Shown piece after piece: positions 1 to 9,175 of a stretch of 64,000 nucleotides of DNA (its first letter is position 1; each line of letters begins with the position of its first letter). The translations under genes were made by a program, and so were the position numbers. Location of the stretch: assembly GCF_014138605.1 (NCBI RefSeq), contig NZ_JACJHX010000005.1:1-64000 (forward strand). The letters are read 5' to 3'. The notes beneath the pieces are model-generated. The model was not told where the DNA came from. It did not search any database and worked only from the letters and a program-made list of their open reading frames with translations. This DNA comes from Peribacillus huizhouensis. GTDB lineage: Bacteria; Bacillota; Bacilli; Bacillales; DSM-1321.

Positions 1-179
1 TGGGTTGTGTAAATTTTGTTTGGAGGAATAGGTACCCCTACCTCCAAAAAGAAATAAAAAAAGAAAAACTAAAATACTTGACTAGACGTAAGAAAGGCAT
101 GAGTCCGGTACAATACCGAACCCATGCCCAACAAGCTGCCTAATGAAATAACCGAGTCTAACTTTTTGGGGTCACTTCA
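1..179 (+). mobile_element. 3' remnant of an IS3-family (IS150 group) insertion sequence
   Basis: A reading frame running into the window ends at 141-143. Its last residues read KGMSPVQYRTHAQQAA, the typical C-terminal tail of IS3-family OrfB transposases. The DDE catalytic core is absent from the window, and the codons before this tail are lysine-rich and degraded. About 12 nt after the stop, 156-179 reads like the right terminal inverted repeat of this IS group (core TCTAACTTTTTGGGGTCA). The element therefore seems to end at about 179. I see only this end, so it may be a decayed fragment or the tail of a longer copy lying outside the window. Confidence 0.75.
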
Positions 180-483
180 AGAGGCAGTTTGCCTTTTGGG
201 TTCTTTTTTTTAAAATTGAATACCTCCTTGTTTACGAAGAATCATACAAAAGTAGCATTTGGCCCTAAAACTATTAAATGATAACGTAATAGTGAAAAAC
301 CGACTTTATTACTAGAATAGATGACAAAAGAAGGTGGAGTTTGCAATTCTATAAATTTCCAAAAATAAACTCTACCAATTTTCTTTAATTGTGGTTATAA
401 TGTAAAAGTGTGGTAATCGTACCGTTACATAGTAAATAGATGAACACATATTTAACAAAAATGAGAAATTTGTGAAAAAATAG

Positions 484-511
484 TTGAAAAAATTGTTAGT
501 TTTGGTAAAAT
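484..511 (+). promoter_or_regulatory. Candidate sigma-A promoter of the S-layer gene
   Basis: TTGAAA at 484-489 and TAAAAT at 506-511 are separated by 16 nt. This would place the start near 518 and give a leader of about 150 nt. It is the best promoter match in the AT-rich stretch 180-667; another TATAAT lies at 396-401 without a convincing -35. Long leaders are known for S-layer mRNAs. Confidence 0.5.
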
Positions 512-517
512 AGAAAC

Positions 518-667
518 CAAGATTGTCTAATCTCTTAATCCATAATATTATTTGATTTCCAAATATTTCTATGATAGATTAAGAGTGGTTCAATTATTCT
601 GTTTATTTCGATGTTTAATCATCGATAATATTAAATTTTTTTTTCAAAACGGGGAGGATTTTATTAC
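518..667 (+). promoter_or_regulatory. Structured 5' leader of the S-layer mRNA
   Basis: The leader can fold a stem between 531-540 (TCTCTTAATC) and 577-585 (GATTAAGAG), followed by a T-rich single-stranded stretch. A strong ribosome binding site (GGGGAGG, about 650-656) lies before ATG 668. Known S-layer genes often use long stable leaders; the stabilising role here is inferred. Between 180 and 480 I see nothing else except a small T-rich hairpin just after the IS end (180-215). Confidence 0.4.
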
Positions 668-3433
668 ATGGCTTACCAACCAAAGTCTTATCGTAAATTC
701 GTTGCTACGGCAGCAACAGCTACTTTAGTAGCAGGAGCAATCGCTCCAATAGCATCTGCAGCATTCTCAGATGTATCAGATAAATATAAAGATGCAGTAG
801 ATTACTTAGTTTCAAAAGGAGCAAACGGTCTTACTGAAACATCATTCGGTGTAAGCGAAGAGATTACTCGTGTTGATGCAGCTGTTCTAATTGTAAAAGT
901 ACTAGGTCTTGACATCGAAGCTGCACCAGCTTCTGGTTTCACTGATGTACCTGCACGTGCAGCTAAATACGTAAATGCTCTTAAAGCAGCTGGAATTACT
1001 AGCGGTAAAACAGCTACTTCATTTGATGCAAGCAGCAAAATCACTCGTGGTGAATTAGCTGTATGGATCCAAAAAGGATTCGATCTTAAAGGTGATGGAT
1101 CTGTAAACTTCACAGATGTTAGCGACCGTTACAAAGAAGCAGTTTCTGCTCTAGTAGCTAACAAAATCACTAACGGAACTGCAGCAGACAAATTCGGTAC
1201 AACTCAAACTGCAAAACGCGGTGACTATGCAATCTTCTTATACAAAGCTGCAAACGACGTTACACCTGTTGCACCTGAAGTTAAAAGTGTAAGTGCGATT
1301 AACGCTACTACCGCTAAAGTTACTTTCAAAAACCCAGTAAGTGAACTTGATTTTACTAACTTCACTATTTCTGGTGGCTTAACTGTTGTTAAAGCAACTC
1401 TTTCAGCTGATAAAAAATCTGCAGAAGTTGTAGTGAACAATGCATTTACTCGTAATCAGGAATATACTTTAACTGCTACTGGATTCAAAAATGCAGAAGG
1501 CGAAGCATATCCAGACTCAACAGGCAAGTTTACTTGGGCAGTACAAGATGGTGTAACAGTTGCTTTAACTAAAGGAACTCTAACAACAATTGGTGCTACT
1601 TCTGGTATTTCTGTATTAGACCAAGATGGTAAAGCTGTTTCTGGTGCATCTGTTGCTGTAACTTCATCTAATACTAATATCGTTACTGCTACTACAGATG
1701 GAACTGTTGATGGGACAGATATTACTGCAGTTGCTGAAGGAACTGCTGATGTAACAGTAACTGTAACATTAGCTGATGGAACTGTTTTAACTAATACATT
1801 TGTAGTAACTGTTGCTGTTGCAGCGGATCAAGTTGCTAACCAAGGATATACACTAGTTGCTGATGTAACTGATTTGGCTGAAACACCACAAAACACAGTA
1901 GCATTTAACGCTGCTTCAAAAACTACTTCTATGTACGCTAACACTTCTAAAGAAGTTGCTATGTTTGATACTGTGAACAAAGATCCACAAACAGAAGCAA
2001 TTGATTTCACTGGTGCTACAGTAAAATCGGTTAACCCTATTATTGCAACAGCTGACGTAACTGGTGCGGTTTTAACTGTTACTGCAAACGCAGGTCAACA
2101 AGGTAAAGCTTCATTCGAAGTTACTCTTGCTGATAAAACAAAGAGAACTTTCACTGTAGATGTTAAGAAAGAAGCTGCTTTAGCAGGTATTACTACTAAC
2201 GTGACTACTGTTAAACTTTCAGATGAAGAAGTTAACGCTGGTACTGTAGAAGGTATTAACCAAAAAACTGTTACTGTAAATGCTATTGATCAATTTGGTG
2301 ACAATTTCGCATTTGGAACAGTAGGAAAAGTTACTGTTACAACAAACACTGATGGACTAGTAATTGGTGGAACAGGTGCAGGTAATACAATTGATTTTAA
2401 TGCTGGGGCTGATACAACTGATACATTCACAGTCACTTCAACAAAAGATAAAATTGTAAACGGTACTGTGTCTGTTAAGTATTTCAAAAATGCTTCAGAT
2501 ACTACACCAACTATGACTAAAACTATTTCTGTTAATGTTGTAAATGTTGACACAACAGCAACACCAACAGGATTAGATATTGTTGCTGCTTCTGAAATTG
2601 ATGTTAATGCTCCGAATACAGTATCTACTACTGATGTTGATTCAATCGATTTCGCTACAGCAAAAATTTACTCTTTAGATTCTAAAGGTAATCGTTTAGA
2701 AGATTTATCTACTACAGCTACAGCAACATTAGTTGGATCTGATGATTATGTTGAAGTGGATACAAATGCACTTCAATTCCAAGGAAACGATGAGTTAACA
2801 CTATTAACAGCTTCAAGTACTGTAAATGTTGATGTACTTGCTGGTGGAATTACAAAACGTCTACCAATTAAATATATTAACTCCGCAAGTGTACCAGCTA
2901 GTGCAACAGTTAATACTAAACCAGTAGCTGTAAAACTTACTGGATCAGATACTACATTGTCAATTGAAGAGTTAATCTTTGGTAAGCTTGATTCAACTCA
3001 ATTAATTGAAGATGCTGATCTTTCAGAATACATCGCTGTGAAGAGCGCTGCTACAAACGGTGGATACAAGTATAATAAATCTCTTGTAGCTGTTAAAGAT
3101 GCAAAAGGAAATGCACTTGTAACTGGTGCTCCTGTTTACGGTATTGATAATACAGCAACAACTGGTAACATTTGGATCGACGAAGATCAATTACTAGGAT
3201 TCTCTGATGAAAACTTTGCTGTTGATTTCTCAGTAGCAAACGTTTCTACTACAGGTACAGGTAGTCTTTCTACTACAGCATCTTTATTAAGTGACGTTGT
3301 TGGTGTTCCAGCAGTAGGAGATTCAGTAACATTTACTCTAGTAATTAAGTCTTTATATGTAGAAGGTGCTTCTGCAACTGATAACAACTTACTAGCTGCT
3401 CCAGTAACAGTTAACGTAACTGTAACTAAATAA
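668..3433 (+). CDS. Main S-layer protein with three N-terminal SLH domains
   Basis: 921 aa. It probably forms the outer paracrystalline protein lattice. A Sec-type signal peptide (residues 1-31, ending ASA) precedes three SLH domains (about 32-196). These have the usual FSDVSDKYKDAV and TSFG...ITR(V/G) patterns and bind the secondary wall polysaccharide non-covalently. The rest (200-921) is Thr/Val/Ala-rich beta structure: an SbsA-like Ig domain at about 205-275 (VKSVSAINATTAKVTF) and a BIG2-like domain at about 290-380. I find no enzyme motif. A strong RBS, long leader and perfect terminator suggest very high expression. SecA2 and SlaP near 43-46 kb are the likely export route. IS remnants on both sides suggest exchange at this locus. 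The S-layer assignment is strong; the lattice role is inferred from size, position and signals. Confidence 0.9.
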   Translation: MAYQPKSYRKFVATAATATLVAGAIAPIASAAFSDVSDKYKDAVDYLVSKGANGLTETSFGVSEEITRVDAAVLIVKVLGLDIEAAPASGFTDVPARAAKYVNALKAAGITSGKTATSFDASSKITRGELAVWIQKGFDLKGDGSVNFTDVSDRYKEAVSALVANKITNGTAADKFGTTQTAKRGDYAIFLYKAANDVTPVAPEVKSVSAINATTAKVTFKNPVSELDFTNFTISGGLTVVKATLSADKKSAEVVVNNAFTRNQEYTLTATGFKNAEGEAYPDSTGKFTWAVQDGVTVALTKGTLTTIGATSGISVLDQDGKAVSGASVAVTSSNTNIVTATTDGTVDGTDITAVAEGTADVTVTVTLADGTVLTNTFVVTVAVAADQVANQGYTLVADVTDLAETPQNTVAFNAASKTTSMYANTSKEVAMFDTVNKDPQTEAIDFTGATVKSVNPIIATADVTGAVLTVTANAGQQGKASFEVTLADKTKRTFTVDVKKEAALAGITTNVTTVKLSDEEVNAGTVEGINQKTVTVNAIDQFGDNFAFGTVGKVTVTTNTDGLVIGGTGAGNTIDFNAGADTTDTFTVTSTKDKIVNGTVSVKYFKNASDTTPTMTKTISVNVVNVDTTATPTGLDIVAASEIDVNAPNTVSTTDVDSIDFATAKIYSLDSKGNRLEDLSTTATATLVGSDDYVEVDTNALQFQGNDELTLLTASSTVNVDVLAGGITKRLPIKYINSASVPASATVNTKPVAVKLTGSDTTLSIEELIFGKLDSTQLIEDADLSEYIAVKSAATNGGYKYNKSLVAVKDAKGNALVTGAPVYGIDNTATTGNIWIDEDQLLGFSDENFAVDFSVANVSTTGTGSLSTTASLLSDVVGVPAVGDSVTFTLVIKSLYVEGASATDNNLLAAPVTVNVTVTK

Positions 3434-3470
3434 TTAATATAAATTCTCTATTAGAATAGTAGAATTAGCA

Positions 3471-3511
3471 AAAAGCCCTGTGGTGATTTCACCACAGGGC
3501 TTTTTTTTGTT
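3471..3511 (+). terminator. Rho-independent terminator of the S-layer gene
   Basis: A perfect 16-bp stem (3471-3486 with 3489-3504, core GCCCTGTGGTGA) is followed by an uninterrupted T run. It lies 37 nt after the stop codon. Confidence 0.92.
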
Positions 3512-3797
3512 AATTAAAAAGTGGATAGGAAAAAATTATTTAAATCAGAACGAATATCCAATTAAAAGTAGAAAAGATATAAGGAGACAATAATCAAACT
3601 AACGTGTCTACTTCAAAAATTCAATCCACGGTTAAATCATCCTATTTTTATAGGATGATTCGTTTATTTTTGAGGGTGGTAGATTCAATTTAGACAAAAG
3701 GTAAAGGGCATATACGATGAGAATAAAAGAATCAAAAAAGAAAGGCATGCCAAATAAGCCTTTCTACGAAGGTTTTTAAAAAATAGATAGTGATGTG
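3512..3797. other. Non-coding stretch between S-layer gene and transposase
   Basis: No supported gene. A 10-bp hairpin (AATCATCCTA at 3635-3644 with 3651-3660) followed by a T-rich tract looks like an orphan terminator. A second hairpin around 3742-3767 (AGAAAGGC with GCCTTTCT) lies close to the transposase stop. I could not define the inverted repeats of the downstream IS. Confidence 0.4.
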
Positions 3798-4897
3798 TTA
3801 AGCTGCTTTTTTGTAAGTATGATAAAGGCCGTTTAACACAGGTGTTGCTTCTAATTTTGTTTCCGCTACTGATGTTGGAATATACACTGGTGAAGAAATG
3901 GGTGTCTTACCTTCGATTCCTTGATGCGTTCGATCGGTGTTGTAGTAGTCGTGGATGTATTCATGAAGTAGTTTATGTAAGTGTAATTGGTTAAGCGGGA
4001 TGATTTGATCTAATATAGTTCACGCTTGATTGTACCGATTACTCTTTCTGCATGCGGGTTTTGCCACGGTGAACGATAGGCCGTTTTCTTTGAGGTGATT
4101 CCTGATGATGATAAAAACCGTTGAAATGCTTTGGAACGAAAAATGGTGTCATTATCATGAAGGAGATATTTAGGTACTTCACCATATGGCGTTGCATTCC
4201 TAAATTGTTGTATGGTCCATTGAGCTGTAGGATTGTATGTTACACCAAAAGAAATAATCTTTCGAGTTTGATGATCAATAATTACTAATACATAAAGGAC
4301 ATCAAAGGTTAACGTAGGAATGGTAAAGAAATCAGTTGCCCAAGTGACAGACTGATGATTTTTAAGAAAGGTCTTCCATGTTTGAATTTGTTTTTCAGTA
4401 GGTGGTTTTCTTACACTCGGAATATATTTAGCTATTGTATTAGGAGCAGGAGGTTTTTCTATTCCTAGTAGTTGTAGTTTTTCATGAATTTTCTCAGGTG
4501 ATAGCATAGGATTTTCATGATGCACTCTTTTTATGAGATTAATCGTTTCTTGTGATATTCTAGGTCGTCCTGTTTTACTTGATTTACGTCTCCATTGTTG
4601 TTTGAAAGCAGTTCGATGCCATTTAATGACTGTTTCAGGTTTGACAAGAACCAAATGAGATTTCCAGTTTACCAGATACTTAGAAAGAATAACCCAAAGC
4701 TGTCTAAAAACTGGAGTTGGTGTCGGTTTGGGCAGCTTCTGTTTTTCATAACGTTGTTTATACAGTGCTAATTGACTTCTAAGAGCAATATTTTCAAGTT
4801 TAATATCGTTTGAAGATTTAAAGAAAAGTGAAAGAAAAGGCATGAGATAGTTCATCCATTCTCTAAAGCATGCATATAATGAACGAATAATAGACAA
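3798..4897 (-). pseudogene. Frameshifted DDE transposase, IS481-like
   Basis: The intact part (4010-4897, 295 aa) begins MSIIRSLYACFREW and carries a helix-turn-helix region followed by an rve integrase core. The acidic residues are visible: D in WATDFF, D in LLHDND and E in PHAERVIG. The frame then hits a stop directly after IGTIKRELY. Translation resumes in another frame as LDQIIPLNQLHLHKLLHEYI... through DYYNTDRTHQGI to a natural stop at 3798. The break is at about 4011-4016, where CTATATTA stands in place of an expected CTATTA. It looks like a 2-nt TA duplication, and restoring it gives about 366 aa. The intact N-terminus and catalytic residues suggest recent inactivation. The family assignment rests on the single-ORF integrase layout and is moderate. 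Confidence 0.85.
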
Positions 4898-5051
4898 AAT
4901 AAATCCTCTCCCTACTAAAATAAATGATATGTTTTCTTATTTTCCTTTAATTATAAGATAAACGTGTATGTTGTGAATTGGTCTTAATCCTTTTTGTATG
5001 GTAGTAAGTAATAATATAAATATCTTAAATATGGAGAATTGAGGCGCAATA

Positions 5052-5739
5052 ATGAAAAACTCAATAACCAAATGCCAGCCTGAATTACTTAAAGATTGGG
5101 ATTATATTAAAACGAAGTATGATCCGAGTAATGTAACCATAGGATCTGATAAAAGGATTCATTGGAAGTGCATGTATGTGGATACGAATGGGAAGGAGAA
5201 GCAAAAAATAGGGCAACTAATAATACAGGGTGTTATTTGTTTATGAAACGGTGGAATACATCGTTTAATGAACTCATATCCTATTACTTAAAACAGGTTT
5301 TTGGTTTCACAGACAATGGTTACCAACTAGATATAGAAGGCATTAAAGAAGTTGATGTATATATCCTCAATTTGAATATTGTTATTGAATATGACAGTCT
5401 CTATTATCATGAAAACCGTGAAAGAATAGATAGTTCTAAAACAGAGTCATTAGTTGAACACGGTTATAAAGTAATTCGACTGCGAGTGCAAGGATTGCCT
5501 CTTATTAAAGGTTCAATAAATATTACCTTTAAACTGGGTTCAAATTCATATTTAGAAAGGCAAACAATTCTTTCACTTTTAAGTTTATGCATAAAGAATT
5601 ATCTCTTTCTGAAAGTACATATAAGAAAATATTGAACTTGGATATAGATACTGATCGCGATCAATTAAATATAGTAAAACAGGTACCGCCTGTAAAACGA
5701 AGTCAAACTCCTTTAAAGAGAATTAGATCCTTATGCTAA
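5052..5739 (+). pseudogene. Broken zinc-ribbon (DUF4379-like) plus Vsr-fold endonuclease gene
   Basis: Three frames together rebuild one protein. The first (from ATG 5052) reads like a treble-clef zinc-ribbon repeat (CQPELLKDWDYIK, then VTIGSDKRIHWKC). At about 5172-5177 the frame shifts and continues with GYEWEGEAKNRATNNTGC, the second half of that repeat. A Vsr/very-short-patch-repair-like nuclease fold follows, with DVYILNLNIVIEYDSLYYH and KVIRLRVQGLPLI. Near 5560 one A appears lost from GAAAAGG, after which KFMHKELSLSESTYKKILN runs to a stop at 5737-5739. Such fusions are widespread Firmicute proteins of uncertain role, often linked to mobile DNA. Two indels argue for a decayed gene rather than programmed frameshifting. 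Confidence 0.75.
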
Positions 5740-5802
5740 ATTTTAAAGGAGATTGTGATATTATGTACTTAAAGTAAAGAAGCAGGTTTGTTGAATAGGA
5801 AT

Positions 5803-5830
5803 GAGTTGCTGCGGCAGCTCTTTTTTATTT
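5803..5830 (+). terminator. Rho-independent terminator
   Basis: GAGTTGC pairs with GCAGCTC around a short TGCG loop (5803-5820), followed by TTTTTTATTTTT. It probably closes the transcript of the broken endonuclease gene. Confidence 0.75.
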
Positions 5831-5972
5831 TTGGTTTAAACTAACACCCCATAATCCCCAATAAAGTTAAGAATTCTTACGAAGTTATATAAATAGGATC
5901 AAGTAAATTAACATCCAACTGTAGATTTATAGAGCTTGATCAACTTTGTAAGTTTTAAATGGAGGAGTTAGT

Positions 5973-6209
5973 ATGAAGGAATTTATAGTTTGTTATACCT
6001 TAGAGGATGATATTAAACGAGAAAGAATAATGAAAAAGGAAGATATTAGTAAGGAACAAGTTATACAAGAAATAGTAGAAAAGATTGATCAGCGCAAATA
6101 CTTTCTTAAGAAAGGTGACCATGGGGATTATTGGATCAATCGTTCTTCAATCCGTTATATAGGAGTTCATGAAAAAGATGTCCCGAAATTTAATCACATT
6201 AAACTATAA
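5973..6209 (+). CDS. Small hypothetical protein (78 aa)
   Basis: The gene starts with ATG behind a strong RBS (GGAGGAG about 10 nt upstream). The product is a small, soluble, highly charged protein with a basic-acidic helix (KKEDISKEQVIQEIVEKI) and a C-terminal part rich in aromatic and His residues. I see no signal peptide, membrane segment or cysteine motif. It stands alone: the penicillin-binding protein gene begins 62 nt later with its own RBS and could be co-transcribed. I do not recognise the family. RBS quality and sensible composition support a real gene. Confidence 0.65.
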   Translation: MKEFIVCYTLEDDIKRERIMKKEDISKEQVIQEIVEKIDQRKYFLKKGDHGDYWINRSSIRYIGVHEKDVPKFNHIKL

Positions 6210-6271
6210 TATCGACACAGGCTTTTTATCTTATATTAACTTTAATTATCTTTATATGGGAGAGAATATGA

Positions 6272-8485
6272 ATGTCTGAAGAAGTGTATCAATCTCGTGA
6301 GGAACGAAAAAAAGCGGAAAAAACAAACCAAAATAAACAAAGAAGTATTGGTATACTGAAAAAAGGATCGTTGTTAAAAAAAATGGTCATTGTCTGTTTG
6401 GTACTCGGTCTTGTTTCAACAGGAGCAGGAGCCATTACGTTCGCTTCAATGATTATGGGTACACCTACCTTAGATTCTTCTAAGCTAGTGGACCCACTTT
6501 CTACTAAATTTTATGATAAAGACGGAAACTTCCTTTATGAATACGGGAGGGAAAAACGGACAAAAATTACGTACAATCAAGTGCCAAAAGTGTTGGAACA
6601 TGCCTTTATTGCCACCGAGGATTCCCATTTTTACGAACATTTTGGGATCGACCTCAAACGGACAGCCAAGGCGATTTTCGTGAACGTAACCGGGGATTTC
6701 GGATCTCAGGGAGGTAGTACGATTACACAGCAAGTCATTAAAAATTCTTTTCTGTCTCCAGAGAAAACACTGAAACGTAAAGTGCAAGAATGGGACTTAG
6801 CGTATCAGTTGGAAAAAAAATATTCCAAGCAGGACATTTTAATGATGTATTTAAATAAAATCTACCTTGGAAACCGCTCTTACGGAGTGGCTGCCGCAGC
6901 TAAGAATTATTACGGTATTGAGTCCGATGATTTGAAAAAAATGACGCTTGCGCAGGCGGCGATGATAGCCGGACTGACACAGAGTCCTAACAATTATGAT
7001 CCAACTATACCGGAAAACAAAGAAGCAGCCACGAAGCGCCGTCATATCGTATTAAGCTCGATGCATCGAGATGGCTATATCACGGAAAAACAAATGAAGG
7101 AAGCAGAAAAAGTTCCTGTAACAGAAGGTCTCGTACAAAAAAATACGCTACAGAGCATGCCATATGAAGCATTTTTGGATGCTGCTGTAAAAGAAGTAAA
7201 GGGAAAATTGAAGGATGTTGACATCAACACGGACGGATTATCAATTTATACTACATTGGATCCAAAAGCCCAGGATTATGCTGACAGAATGCTGAGCACA
7301 GATGAAGTTATTGCTTATCCAAATTCAAATTTTCAAGGAGCCTTTGTCTTTTTAGATACAAAATCGGGTGAAGTTAGGGCGATTGGAAGCGGGAGAAACG
7401 ACTTTAAAGCAGGATTTCTAGGACACAACTTTGCAATCGAGATGAAACGTCAACCTGGCTCCATATTTAAGCCTATTTTTGATTATGGACCTGCGATTGA
7501 ACATTTAAAATGGTCCACTGGTCATTTAATCCATGACCAGAAGACATCGTATTCAACTGGTCAACCTATTTCTAACTGGGACCGTAAATACCACGGTATC
7601 ATAACTATACGGACAGCATTACAATACTCTTACAATATTCCTGCTTTACTCACAATGAGAGAGGTAGGGATGGAAAAAGCAAAGAATTTTGCAGAGCAAC
7701 TCGGCATTACTTTTAAGAATAATCAGGTATATGAATCCTACTCAATCGGAAGCAATACCGTTAATCCTTTGGATATGGCTGGAGCTTTTAGTGCTTTTGG
7801 AAATGGAGGGGTATACACTCAACCACATTTTGTCCAAAAAGTTATTTTCCCTGATGACAAAGAGGTTAGCTTTGCCCAGGAATCAAAACGAGTGATGCAG
7901 GATTACACTGCCTATATGGTAACTGATATGTTACGCACAGTCGTAAGTGCTGGGACAGGAACAACTGCAAATGTTTCTGGACTGGATGTTGCCGGGAAAA
8001 CAGGTACAACCAATTTTGACGAAAAAACTCGAGCTAAATATGGATACCCAAGCTCAGCTACAAATGATAGCTGGTTTGCAGGGTATACACCACAATACAC
8101 CATGGCTGTCTGGACGGGTTACACTCAAAACGGACAGGGTAACTATATGAGTGGAAATACGACGAAAATCTCACAGTTAATGTTTAAAGCAATGATGGAA
8201 GCTTTCGGAACGGACACAGCAAATTTTCAGCAACCAGAAAGTGTCTACAGAGTGAATAATGAACTTTATATAAAAGGAATTGATTCTGCAGAAGTTCCAC
8301 CTAAGCCCGACAATGTAATAATTCATCCTAATAATGGCGGAAATAAAGAAGGAAAGAAACTCAAAAAAGAAGAAAAGAAATTGAAAAAAGAGGAAGAGAA
8401 GAGTCGAAAAAAGGAAGAGAAATTGAAAAAAGAGGAAAAGAAGAGTCGAAAAAAGGAAGAGGAAAAGAAACAAAAGCATGATTAG
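6272..8485 (+). CDS. Class A penicillin-binding protein (transglycosylase/transpeptidase)
   Basis: 737 aa. It polymerises and cross-links peptidoglycan outside the membrane. A basic cytoplasmic N-terminus and one membrane anchor (about 35-58) precede the GT51 glycosyltransferase domain (about 80-260), which carries ATEDSHFYEHFGID and GGSTITQQVIKN. The transpeptidase domain (about 340-640) has the three catalytic motifs: SIFK (in QPGSIFKP), SYN (in QYSYNIPALL) and KTG (in AGKTGTTNFDE). The length suits the PbpF/PBP1A group. The last 45 or so residues are almost only Lys, Glu and Arg, encoded by a 42-nt direct repeat, and are probably a disordered extracellular tail. Start: ATG 6272 behind GGGAGAG. 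I see no terminator directly after it. Confidence 0.93.
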   Translation: MSEEVYQSREERKKAEKTNQNKQRSIGILKKGSLLKKMVIVCLVLGLVSTGAGAITFASMIMGTPTLDSSKLVDPLSTKFYDKDGNFLYEYGREKRTKITYNQVPKVLEHAFIATEDSHFYEHFGIDLKRTAKAIFVNVTGDFGSQGGSTITQQVIKNSFLSPEKTLKRKVQEWDLAYQLEKKYSKQDILMMYLNKIYLGNRSYGVAAAAKNYYGIESDDLKKMTLAQAAMIAGLTQSPNNYDPTIPENKEAATKRRHIVLSSMHRDGYITEKQMKEAEKVPVTEGLVQKNTLQSMPYEAFLDAAVKEVKGKLKDVDINTDGLSIYTTLDPKAQDYADRMLSTDEVIAYPNSNFQGAFVFLDTKSGEVRAIGSGRNDFKAGFLGHNFAIEMKRQPGSIFKPIFDYGPAIEHLKWSTGHLIHDQKTSYSTGQPISNWDRKYHGIITIRTALQYSYNIPALLTMREVGMEKAKNFAEQLGITFKNNQVYESYSIGSNTVNPLDMAGAFSAFGNGGVYTQPHFVQKVIFPDDKEVSFAQESKRVMQDYTAYMVTDMLRTVVSAGTGTTANVSGLDVAGKTGTTNFDEKTRAKYGYPSSATNDSWFAGYTPQYTMAVWTGYTQNGQGNYMSGNTTKISQLMFKAMMEAFGTDTANFQQPESVYRVNNELYIKGIDSAEVPPKPDNVIIHPNNGGNKEGKKLKKEEKKLKKEEEKSRKKEEKLKKEEKKSRKKEEEKKQKHD

Positions 8486-9121
8486 ATAGATATTTTTTTC
8501 TTACTATTGTTCCACTTCAATAATAGGGTGATTTCACTTATTAAGACAATAGATAGTTAATCGGAAAATCTCTTTGAATTCAAAATAAACTTTAACAGAT
8601 TAAATACACATGACCCATTTTTATAGGTCTTTTATATGGAAGCAAAATCCTCCAATTATTCATGTTAATTGAGAATGTGAAGAAATGTACTTAATGTGTA
8701 ACGGGTGTGTTAGCACCATAAGAAATAGCGGTAAAGTATTGATTCTTTTGATTACGGTCTTCCGCAATCGGACGCCTTTCTTAAATAAGAGGGTGTTCTT
8801 TTTGAATTGGACCAGTTTTTTGAAAAGGCTTTGTAAGAAGGAGATTTTGATTTTATTGTTAAGAAGAGGGTATGGAAAGTTAAAGAAGATTTCAACTGAA
8901 TTTAATCAAACATGAAACTACCGCCCGAAGGTGGAGGTTTATTATGGGGAAATACTTGATAAATTACTGTTGATTTAAGCTTGTTACAGAAACACTTTGT
9001 TTATTAATTGGTTCATCAAGGGAATGGATTGTAGCTGTTCCATTTTGTCATCCACGTGCTCAATGTATATTAGATTTTTAAACGCCTTTATTGTTACATT
9101 CATGGGTTCTTTTAGTAATTG
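8486..9121. other. Mostly non-coding stretch with repeat and hairpin
   Basis: No gene is well supported. It contains one copy of the TTCCGCAATCGG repeat (8759-8806). A short reading frame overlaps that repeat but lacks an RBS and homology. A hairpin at 8915-8940 (AAACTACCGCC with GGTGGAGGTTT) resembles a terminator but has only a weak T tract. Codons around 8835-8900 (reading EGDFDFIVKKRVWKVKEDFN in one frame) could be a tiny coding relic. Confidence 0.4.
8759..8806 (+). repeat. TTCCGCAATCGG box-hairpin repeat, copy A
   Basis: The box CTTCCGCAATCGG is followed by a short hairpin (GGACGCC...GGGTGTTC) and a T tract. The other copies are at 12421, 13629 and 15096. The box is conserved while the hairpin arms differ between copies. 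Confidence 0.7.
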
Positions 9122-9175
9122 TGAAAAAACGCATTACACCGTCCACGTTTGCGGACGGTGTAATGCGTTTTTTCA
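9122..9175. terminator. Perfect 23-bp palindromic bidirectional terminator
   Basis: Arms 9122-9144 and 9153-9175 are exact reverse complements (core CGCATTACACCGTCC) around an 8-nt loop (ACGTTTGC). An A run on one side and a T run on the other let it work on both strands. No well-supported gene ends next to it on either side, so which transcript it closes is unclear. Confidence 0.8.

Noticed and set aside
802-3387. Several open minus-strand frames of 60-103 codons opposite the S-layer gene
   Set aside because: They are antisense shadows of a strongly biased coding sequence; none has an RBS or a recognisable product.
8177-8479. Minus-strand frame rich in Leu and Phe opposite the penicillin-binding protein tail
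   Set aside because: It arises from reading the AAG/GAA repeat backwards and is low-complexity.
8685-8915. Open frame of 76 codons on the plus strand
   Set aside because: Overlaps repeat copy A, lacks an RBS and has no recognisable domain.
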